Below, piece by piece: positions 1-5,187 of a stretch of 5,187 nucleotides of DNA. The notes below the pieces were generated by a model that worked only from the letters and a program-made list of their open reading frames with translations, had not been told where the DNA came from and ran no database searches. The DNA comes from Candidatus Altimarinota bacterium (GTDB taxonomy: Bacteria > Patescibacteriota > Gracilibacteria > BD1-5 > UBA2023), in the NCBI GenBank assembly GCA_943355085.1, contig CALREC010000068.1, positions 1 through 5,187 of the forward strand. Direction: 5' to 3'. The number at the start of each line of letters is the position of its first letter. The first letter of the stretch is position 1. Made by a program: the position numbers and the translations under genes.

Positions 1-874
1 ATTCGGCCATACTCTTGTTCGCGACAGTTACCATAGCAGGAGAAACATCGCTGCCATACACCGTATCGTACCCCATATGAGCGGCTTCAATTAAAACTGT
101 CCCGAGTCCACAAAATGGGTCATAAATAGCTCAGATATTCTTACTTTCCACCTCATCCCCGACCCTTCTCCTAGAAGGAGAAGGGAGAGATATTGTCCCC
201 TCTCCGTCTAGGAGAGGCTCCCGTAAGCCCCCAAAGGCAGTCCTGGAAGGGCAGTCCTGGAAGGAGAGGGGGTGAGGTGAGTTTGCCAAATTTACCATTA
301 TCTGAGCCAATTTTGGTGGCAACATCCCAACCCCCATATCACGGGTTTTGTCCATGTCACGAGCCGCATAGGCATCGACATCTTGGTATGCAATTGTCGT
401 ACCTATGTACGAAATCTTCCCTATTTTGACATAATTCACTTCTGTATTCGACTCTGCGAGGTGTTCTTTTTTATAGACTGCTGAATTGATATTTTTTGGC
501 TCCTTATTCACGAGACGAAAGGACTTATCTTCACAGGTCTTCAGGAATTTTTTGATTCTGAGTCCTACTGCGAAGTTATCGAGTTTCTCGCCATATGCGG
601 CGATGGCAAAGGGAACTTTATTGGTGCGCTCTGCTGCTCACAGATACTGCGTAGCTGCAGTCATGAAGTCTGGGACATCTTTCACTTCATCCAATATTTT
701 GATAACTTTAATAATACCTCCCATATGAGCAAAACGGGAACAAACTTCCATCTCAGAAACATCTGAAATAAGAGCGATTTGCTCGTTTGCCGCCTCAAAA
801 ATTGCCTCTGGGAAAAGACTATAGATTTCTGCAAGCGAGAGCCGAAACTCTCGGCCAAGAATAAATACGAACAT
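1..874 (-). CDS. TRM11-like SAM-dependent methyltransferase (C-terminus cut by window edge), UGA=Gly, carrying a repeat insertion
   Basis: Probable class I SAM-dependent RNA methyltransferase of the TRM11/TrmG10 type; members modify guanine-10 of tRNA, but the substrate here is inferred. Translation starts at the ATG at 874 (MFVFILGREF..., with the FxLGR...SLAE start I associate with CPR members) and stays open for 291 codons to the left edge if TGA is glycine (TGA at 638-640, residue 79; 131-133, residue 248). Residues 172-191 carry an RD...R-D...GMLPPKLAQIM block, and residues 252-259 are the SAM-binding motif I DPFCGLGT. The NPPY-type catalytic motif would lie beyond the edge. Residues 199-242 are unlike the family and are encoded by a repeat (149-280). 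Without them the spacing NLAN-ESKNIG-AIYDPFCG is normal. There is no clear Shine-Dalgarno before 874; an extended -10 promoter lies about 35 bases upstream of the start. Family confidence is high; substrate confidence is low. Confidence 0.85.
149..280. repeat. 132-bp multi-hairpin palindromic repeat (MITE/REP-like) inserted in frame in the methyltransferase gene
   Basis: The element is bounded by near-perfect terminal inverted repeats: CACCTCATCCCC at 149-160 and GGGGGTGAGGTG at 268-279, with one mismatch. Inside are a 9-bp hairpin (163-171/177-185, loop TAGAA), a 7-bp hairpin (199-205/211-217, loop GTCTA) and a tandem duplication of the 14-mer GGCAGTCCTGGAAG (236-249, 250-263). It has no transposase, so if mobile it would depend on an enzyme supplied in trans. 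From memory, CCTCACCCC...CCTCTCC repeats of this look occur in several phyla; I could not search. Read on the minus strand it is open in the host frame and adds exactly 44 residues rich in Ser, Pro, Arg and Gly. No clear target-site duplication is visible. Confidence 0.85.
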
Positions 875-888
875 TTTTGAAAAATTAA

Positions 889-916
889 TTGACTAAAATA
901 TAAATTTGACTATAAC
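889..916 (+). promoter_or_regulatory. Predicted sigma70-type promoter of the unidentified plus-strand RNA unit
   Basis: TTGACT (889-894) and TATAAC (911-916) are separated by 16 bases, each one mismatch from the sigma70 consensus. The predicted start is around 922-924. The next plus-strand feature is a Shine-Dalgarno-like GGAGGA at 940, and the unit ends at the hairpin terminator at 1168-1193. A promoter and a terminator framing about 270 bases is the main reason for calling a separate transcript here. Confidence 0.6.
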
Positions 917-938
917 AGATAAGTCTTTTTCACCACAA
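909..938 (-). promoter_or_regulatory. Predicted promoter of the methyltransferase gene (extended -10)
   Basis: On the minus strand a TTGTGG -35-like hexamer (938-933) lies 18 bases from a TATAGT -10 (914-909) that is preceded by TG at the extended -10 position. Transcription would start near 902, leaving a leader of about 28 nt before the ATG at 874. The -10 lies on top of the -10 of the opposing plus-strand promoter. The -35 is weak, so the extended -10 is the main support. Confidence 0.5.
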
Positions 939-949
939 TGGAGGATAGC

Positions 950-1135
950 ATGAAAGTCGTTTCTTTCTCGACCGAACGCTGGAATGGGCACGGCTCAATA
1001 CCAAAACCTATTTCCAAAACAAATAAACAACGCTGAAAGGAGGTGATTCTCAAGTCTCACTTGACAGATGGGTGCTATGTCCTCCCCGCTGGAATCGAAA
1101 GATTCTTGGATCTTCGGATTCATTCAAGTGTATAG
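950..1135 (+). CDS. Possible 61-aa small protein, open only with UGA=Gly; unknown function
   Basis: The ATG at 950 follows GGAGGA (940-945) at good spacing and reads through one TGA (1034-1036, residue 29) to a TAG at 1133-1135. The product begins MKVVSFSTERW, is basic in the middle (KPISKTNKQRGK), and has neither a signal peptide nor a membrane segment. I do not recognise it. For it: a promoter, a well-placed ribosome binding site and a terminator. Against it: strong RNA hairpins overlap its 3' half, and the antisense strand is also open in the aligned frame (85 codons), so openness alone means little. In a standard code it would be a 28-aa peptide. It may be only the shadow of the RNA gene. 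Confidence 0.25.
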
Positions 1136-1167
1136 TAACAGGACTCTCATTTTAGATTAGAAAGGTC

Positions 1168-1193
1168 AAAAGGGCGTGCAAACGCCCTTTTTT
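1168..1193. terminator. Bidirectional intrinsic terminator between the plus-strand RNA unit and pnp
   Basis: AAAAGGGCGT (1168-1177) and ACGCCCTTTT (1182-1191) form a perfect 10-bp stem around the tetraloop GCAA, with a six-T run (1188-1193) on the plus strand. On the minus strand the same stem is followed by TTTT and lies 10 bases past the TAG of pnp. It therefore serves two convergent transcripts, and is stronger in the plus direction. Confidence 0.9.
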
Positions 1194-1201
1194 ATGTCAT
1201 A

Positions 1202-3319
1202 CTATTCAGCGATAATTCTCTCGAGACCTACCCGCCCCTTCTCCTTGTCTACTGCGATAATCTTTACCTGTACAACATCCCCCATCTTGAGATAATCTTC
1301 AATATTCACCACTCGCTCTTTAGCGATTTTGGAAATATGCACCATTCCGGATTTCCCTTTCGCCCATTCGACAATAGCACCAACTCCTTCGAGGATTTTT
1401 ACTACTTTTCCTTCCAGAAGATCCCCTACTTCGTCATCTTTGAGGATTCATTTTATAAAAGCAAGGGCTGCGAGTCCAGATGCCTGATCTTTGGCTGTGA
1501 TAGAACACTGTCCATCGTCCGAAAGATTCACTTCTACCGCGAAATCCTTCTCGATACCCTGAATAGTTTCTCCCCCCTTTCCGATCACTTCTCGCATCTT
1601 TGTCTCTGGGACAAATATCGAAAGGATAAATGGCGCATATGGCGAAAGATTGGTTCGAGGGGCTCCGAGCGCTCGAGTCATCTCGACTCGGATGTGATCG
1701 AGAGAATCTTTTGCCTGTGCAAATACCTTTGCCACAACTTCCATAGAAAGTCCGGCGATTTTACAATCCATCTGAAGTGCGGTTATGCCCTTTGGAGTTC
1801 GAGCGATCTTAAAGTCCAGATCTCCGAGAAAATCTTCTTGAGCCTGGATGTCAGAAAGTACGATATACTTTCCTGTTTCGTCATCGTAGATCATACCCAT
1901 AGCAACTCATGATACGAGGGCTGTGATAGGTACTCCTGCATCCATCATAGCCATGGTGGATCCACAAACCGAGGCCATAGAAGATGAACCGTTACACGTG
2001 GTAATTTCTGACACCATTCGGATAAAATATGGAAACTTCTCGAGCGAAGGGAGAACTGGTTCGAGTGCTTTTTCTGCAAGTCGTCCGTGTCCAACCTCTC
2101 GTCGTCCGACTCCCCGAAGCGGTCGAACCTCTCCAACCGAGAACGGAGGAAAGTTATAGTGGTGGATGTAGCGTTTCGTACTTTCTTCAAACATATCATC
2201 GACGATCTGGATATCTCCAGGACCACCAAGCGTCGCTATTGTAAGGGCCTGGGTGATACCGCGTTGAAAGAGCGCAGAACCATGCACTCGTGGGAGGATT
2301 CCAAATGTTCCACGAATAGGACGTACCTCGGTTGCCTTTCGACCATCGAGACGAAGACCCTTTTCGAGGATATTCTTCCTCATGTGTTTTTTAACAATAG
2401 CATACACCGCCTCTTCGATATCTTTGGCTTCAAAAGCTTCTGATTCATCGGTTGGCACGAGAGAGACTTTCATCTCTTCTTCCAGTGCCACGAGTGCGTG
2501 GTGAAAATCTGTTTTCCCGAGGTGATAAAGCTCAGTAATGCGCTCTTCTGTAATAAGTCAATCAACAATATCTTTCAATTCCGTTTTAAGAGCAACGGCA
2601 AAAAGCTTCTTTTCGGTAATAGGATGCGTAGTATGATAGAGTGCAACAAAATCTCGTTGTGCTGAGATAAGGTCACGAACGAGTGCGTGAGCGAACTCAA
2701 AAGCACGAATCATAACCGATTCATCTACTTCTTTCCCCTGGGATTCGACCATGGTAATAGCATCCACGGTACCTGCAACAGTGAGATCGAGAAGTGCCAT
2801 GGAAAGATCTGTAATAGTTGGATCAAATTTGAAAGTTGTACCATCGGCAAGAAGTGCGATACGAATACCTGCAACTGGACCTTCAAACTCGGTTATTCCA
2901 GCTAGTTGCAGAGCAAGTGAAGCTCCAGTAATACCATAAAAACCATAGTCAGAATTTCCAGAAGACGACATGATAGTGGAGATAATCTGGATATCGTTGA
3001 TGGTTCCTTTTGGAAACATCGGGCGAATCGGACGATCGATCATCCGACTATTGAGAATCGCTGCCTCAGAGGGGCGACCTTCTCGCTTCATAAAACGATT
3101 TCCCCCGATCTTCCCCGTTGCATAATACTTTTCCTGAAACTCGACCGAGAGTGGGAAAAAACTTGCACTCATATTCACTTCCTCCTTGACCCCTACAGTG
3201 GTGAGCAGATAATTACCTTCCTCGTCACGGATAACCACCGCACCATCCGCAAGGAGTGCAAGTCGTCCGCTCTCAAATGTGATTTTCTTTCCACCAATAT
3301 CGTACGTCCTAGTCACCAT
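1202..3319 (-). CDS. pnp: Polyribonucleotide nucleotidyltransferase (PNPase), three UGA=Gly codons
   Basis: Phosphorolytic 3'-5' exoribonuclease of cytoplasmic RNA decay, normally a trimer. At 705 aa it matches the family (about 700-710). Order: first RNase PH domain with [20 protein letters not shown] and GRPSE...DRPIRP (residues 54-100); helical linker; second PH domain with DGRK (325-328), GSALFQRG (347-354), [11 protein letters not shown] (443-453) and the acidic active-site stretch LGDLDF (498-503); KH domain with GKGG (580-583); S1 domain (about 632-703). TGA codons are at 2558-2560 (residue 254), 1907-1909 (471) and 1448-1450 (624). Residue 471 sits in ALVS-G-VAMG, where E. coli has AG-IAMG. 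The start at 3319 is chosen from the family N-terminus. AAGG lies only 2 bases before it and would suit the adjacent GTG at 3316 better. The frame runs open further upstream, but that sequence is not PNPase-like. No rpsO is adjacent. Confidence 0.97.
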
Positions 3320-3571
3320 TACCTTAGTAAGGGCATTTTGATCAGAGAGTCCTGCTATCATACAGTGTGTAATAATAAGATAAATCTTCTTTGTCCGCTG
3401 GCAGAAAGAGTGGAGAGATACGACCGAGAAAATGTTTCTCATGCCAGATCCCGCATCCCTTATTCTATAGAACCGGAAAAGAATCGGAGAGATTATATGG
3501 AAAAAGCTCGGAAAAGAAAAAGAAAATACGCAACCGAATGATATGAAATAAAAAGATAAGATCATAATTTT
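3320..3571 (-). other. Gap between the ATPase stop and the pnp start: probable pnp leader
   Basis: These 252 bases hold no gene I can support; open frames on both strands here lack ribosome binding sites and family features. No hairpin terminator follows the ATPase stop, so read-through into pnp is possible. If transcription starts downstream of the TATAAT at 3497-3492, pnp would have a leader of about 165 nt. PNPase genes in other bacteria often have autoregulated leaders, but I see no strong stem-loop here beyond the short palindrome TTCTATAGAA. Confidence 0.5.
3492..3497 (-). promoter_or_regulatory. Possible -10 element of a pnp promoter
   Basis: A perfect TATAAT stands on the minus strand 173 bases before the pnp start. 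The region 17-18 bases upstream is a T-rich run without a good TTGACA match, so this is a -10 only. A second, weaker pair lies closer to pnp: CGGACA, then TATTAC after 17 bases, just upstream of 3361. I cannot tell which, if either, is used. Confidence 0.3.
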
Positions 3572-4813
3572 TTATAAAACACTCTTCATGTCTAATATAC
3601 GTAGATGTTTAATGCCATTTCGTACTCCAAAAGACATTTCATCCATTGAGATAACGTATTTTTCCCAATGATCATTCAAGGATTCGAGTGCACTATATTC
3701 ACGTTCGATAGTCGTTTCTTCTGCGAGTTTGTATGTGACTTGAAAATATTTGATAATGCCTCATTTCTCGGCAACGAAATCAACTTCTTTTCCATTTTTG
3801 AGACGGCCAATACGGACACTGTATCCGGCACGTATCAGCTCCAGATAGACGAAGTTTTCCAGTACCTTCCCAATATCTCTTCAGGGATTCCATCCGATGA
3901 GACTATTTCGAAGACCAATATCGGAGATATAGTACTTATTGTAGATTTCAAAATATTTTTTTGTCGCTGGATTTTCCGCTTTAGCAAGATGAATGAGATA
4001 TGCTTTCTGCCCATATTCCAAATAGGTAAGGATAGTTTCTGGCGAAAGTTTAATCCTTTGAGATTGGAGATAATCACTGATACTTTTTGCACTAAATATA
4101 CTCCCAATATTACTAAAAAGATATCTATAGAGATCCTCAAAAAATGCGACATTTCTGAGGCCAAAATGTCGGACGATATCTTTGAGGAGGATGGTTGAAT
4201 AGATTCCATGAAGATATTCATAGACACTTTCTTCATCTCGTCACATTTTGATAATCCCGGGAAGTCATCCATAACGGAGATATTCAAGGAAAAGAGTATC
4301 TGATATATTTTCATTTCGAAAAAGTGCATATTCCTCAAAATCCAGTGGAAAAATCTCAAACTCCACGTATCGACCAGTCAGAAAGGTCGCAAGCTCCCCA
4401 GAAAGGAGCGTCGAATTGCTTCCCGTGATAATAATATCAATACTACTCTGCTTGTCCGAAAAAATCGAACGAATAAATCGTTCCCACTCCTCGATATCTT
4501 GAATCTCATCAATCGCCACAAGAATTTTCTCATGCATTATTTTTTGCTCAAACAATGTAAAAAGCTCCATAAGATCATGGTACGTGCGAATATGATCCCA
4601 ATCATAGGATTCTTTATTGAGATAGAAAATATCCTCACTCCGGTATTGTCCAGAAGTGACCAGATTCTGAATAGTAGATTTTAAAAGCGAGCTTTTCCCT
4701 ACGCGTCGCATCCCAGAGAGTACTTTTATGATGGGTTTCCCGAGAAACCTTTCGATTTTCTTCAAGTATTTTGTTCGTGGAACAATCGTTTCCTGGAGAA
4801 TGGTTGTTATCAT
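3572..4813 (-). CDS. AAA_14/DUF4143-type ATPase, four UGA=Gly codons
   Basis: Predicted P-loop ATPase of the large AAA_14 + DUF4143 family (COG1373 type), common in CPR and archaeal genomes and without a settled function. The 413-aa length is usual. Walker A is GMRRVGKSS (residues 34-42), Walker B ILVAIDEIQD (97-106), the sensor region is IIITGSNS (127-134), followed by FLTGRYVEFEIFPLDFEEY (144-162). The C-terminal DUF4143 domain starts near YGGLPG (181-186) and ends with a nuclease-like EVDFVAE...FQV stretch (about 343-358). Whether that is catalytic is unknown. TGA codons lie at 4265-4267, 4241-4243, 3881-3883 and 3761-3763 (residues 183, 191, 311, 351); residue 183 is the second Gly of YGGLP. 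The ATG at 4813 fits the family start, with a weak GGAA upstream. The gene has its own promoter, no recognisable partner gene, and ends at a TAA 252 bases before pnp. Confidence 0.93.
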
Positions 4814-4837
4814 ACTATGTTCCGTTATAATAATACT

Positions 4838-4853
4838 TTCAGTTATACCTGAA
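4838..4853. promoter_or_regulatory. Small palindrome at the predicted ATPase transcription start
   Basis: TTCAG-TTATAC-CTGAA is a 5-bp inverted repeat with a 6-base centre, immediately downstream of the TATAAT and spanning the predicted start site. An operator in this place could block initiation; as RNA it would be a short hairpin at the 5' end. It is short enough to arise by chance in this AT-rich stretch. Confidence 0.3.
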
Positions 4854-4854
4854 G

Positions 4855-4882
4855 ATTATACGAATATTGTATTATATTTCAA
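4855..4882 (-). promoter_or_regulatory. Predicted sigma70-type promoter of the ATPase gene
   Basis: On the minus strand TTGAAA (4882-4877) is followed after 16 bases by a perfect TATAAT (4860-4855). Transcription would start near 4848, giving a leader of about 35 nt before the ATG at 4813. This is the best-formed promoter in the window. Confidence 0.65.
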
Positions 4883-5146
4883 GTGTATTTGAAAAAAAGA
4901 GAAATTACTCCAGAAATTATTTTCAAACTCTCTTCTTTTTTTTCATATCTGCATCGAGCATATGAATTACATTCAATCATAATTTTTCAAGAAAAGCATT
5001 TCTTTCAGCATTATATTCGTGTTTATCATCGTGACTCGAACCGTCGGTCGGTGAACAGTAGCATCAAATACCAGTAGTCGCTTGAAGTGCGATGATATCC
5101 CAAGCAGGATATAATCATCTGTTTGTACTAAAACAGGGAATTAATA
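4883..5146. other. Intergenic stretch with no supported gene
   Basis: An AT-rich part (to about 5020) is followed by a more GC-balanced part. A 64-codon plus-strand frame (4883-5077) has no ribosome binding site and a composition typical of AT-rich noise. A 31-codon minus-strand frame (5118 to 5023, needing UGA=Gly) is too short to support. GGTTCGAGTC on the minus strand resembles a tRNA T-loop, but no T-stem or acceptor fits. Confidence 0.5.
5091..5119. repeat. Imperfect inverted repeat (hairpin)
   Basis: GATGATATCC (5091-5100) pairs with GGATAT...CATC (5107-5112, 5116-5119), a 10-bp stem with a 3-base bulge on the right arm and a 6-base loop CAAGCA. Neither strand has a T-run after it, so it is not a convincing terminator. 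It stands 28 bases from the palindrome at 5147 and could belong to the same element. Confidence 0.45.
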
Positions 5147-5172
5147 TAGAGACAAGCCACGGCGTGTCTCTA
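5147..5172. repeat. TAGAGACA...TGTCTCTA palindrome (REP-like)
   Basis: Eight-base perfect arms TAGAGACA (5147-5154) and TGTCTCTA (5165-5172) enclose AGCCACGGCG, in which GCC and GGC continue the pairing after a single A/G mismatch, so the 26 bases are almost fully self-complementary. From memory this resembles GTAGAGAC...GTCTCTAC palindromes scattered through many bacterial genomes; no search was possible. It is unrelated in sequence to the repeat at 149-280. It could also act as a weak transcription barrier between this locus and whatever lies to the right. Confidence 0.7.
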
Positions 5173-5187
5173 CCCGGTATATTGCAA

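Larger units (their letters stand above)
922..1193 (+). ncRNA. Unidentified structured RNA of about 270 nt, between its own promoter and terminator
   Basis: I recognise no known RNA family. Structure visible by eye: GGAGGA+TAGCA (940-950) can pair with TGCTA...TCCTCC (1073-1077, 1080-1085), giving 11 bp with a 2-nt bulge that encloses about 120 nt. Inside is a 6-bp hairpin TCAAGT/ACTTGA (1050-1055/1059-1064). Two adjacent 5-bp hairpins follow with classic stable tetraloops: GAATC-GAAA-GATTC (1092-1105) and GGATC-TTCG-GATTC (1108-1121). The unit ends in a terminator with a GCAA tetraloop. GNRA and UUCG loops form only on the plus strand, which fits plus-strand transcription. A 12-base perfect Shine-Dalgarno (1036-1047) and a direct repeat CGCTGGAAT (977-985, 1087-1095) lie within. 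No plus-strand gene follows, so it is not simply a leader. It could instead be, or also be, the mRNA of the small frame at 950-1135. The 5' end is predicted. Confidence 0.5.

Noticed and set aside
131..874. Methyltransferase as a pseudogene with two stops and an insertion
   Set aside because: Both stops are TGA, which is sense here, and the insertion keeps the frame exactly. Motif I and the GMLPPKLAQ block are intact.
953..958. TGAAAGTC near the RNA 5' end resembles RNase P conserved region I
   Set aside because: The partner region (ACAGAA...GCUUA), the P1-P3 stems and the usual length are missing, so RNase P RNA is not supported. tmRNA and SRP RNA signatures are also absent.
1036..1048. Minus-strand ATCACCTCCTTTC matches the 3' end of 16S rRNA
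   Set aside because: The sequence before it on the minus strand is not 16S-like, lacking the conserved GGCTGG segment and helix 45. It is the complement of a perfect Shine-Dalgarno on the plus strand.
893..1150. Minus-strand 85-codon frame open with UGA=Gly
   Set aside because: It starts just after the terminator, has no ribosome binding site and no recognisable domain, and is in register with the plus-strand frame. Recoding of TGA also makes chance frames longer.
1337..1912. Plus-strand 191-codon open frame
   Set aside because: It is antisense to the KH/S1 half of pnp, which is firmly identified by its motifs; the frame shows no family features.
3668..4198. Plus-strand 176-codon open frame
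   Set aside because: It is antisense to the DUF4143 part of the ATPase gene and is a shadow of that coding sequence.
5030..5080. Possible tRNA on the minus strand (GGTTCGAGTC)
   Set aside because: No 5-bp T-stem, acceptor stem or D-arm can be folded around it.

Overview
The window comes from a bacterium that reads UGA as glycine (translation table 25), so most likely Gracilibacteria (BD1-5) or Absconditabacteria (SR1) in the Candidate Phyla Radiation. Three protein genes are each broken by in-frame TGA codons, nine in all, with no other stop. The best-aligned of these fall on family-conserved glycines: the ALVS-G-VAMG block of PNPase and the second glycine of the YGGLP motif of an AAA_14/DUF4143 ATPase. 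Under table 11 the same stretch would be misread as many fragments.

Layout, left to right. Positions 1-874 (minus) hold a TRM11-like SAM-dependent methyltransferase that runs off the left edge. It carries a 132-bp palindromic, MITE-like repeat (149-280) inserted in frame just before the SAM-binding motif. Positions 889-938 hold two face-to-face promoters whose -10 boxes overlap. One serves the methyltransferase. The other drives a plus-strand unit of about 270 nt (roughly 922-1193) that ends in a strong hairpin terminator. That unit looks like a structured RNA: a long-range helix, adjacent GAAA and UUCG tetraloop hairpins, and two Shine-Dalgarno-like segments competing for one anti-SD-like segment. 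It also contains a 61-codon frame (950-1135) that is open only if TGA is sense. I do not recognise it, and it is the best candidate here for something undescribed.

Positions 1202-3319 (minus) hold a full-length pnp (705 aa), which ends against the other face of the same terminator. Positions 3320-3571 are a non-coding leader or gap. Positions 3572-4813 (minus) hold a complete 413-aa AAA_14/DUF4143 ATPase with a good sigma70-type promoter (4855-4882) and a small palindrome at its predicted transcription start. The last 370 bases hold no gene I can support, only a hairpin and a TAGAGACA...TGTCTCTA palindrome of a REP-like kind.

PNPase (RNA decay) and the methyltransferase (probable tRNA modification) are RNA-metabolism genes that flank the unknown RNA unit. 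The ATPase has no evident functional link to them. No CRISPR array, tRNA, rRNA or transposase is visible.
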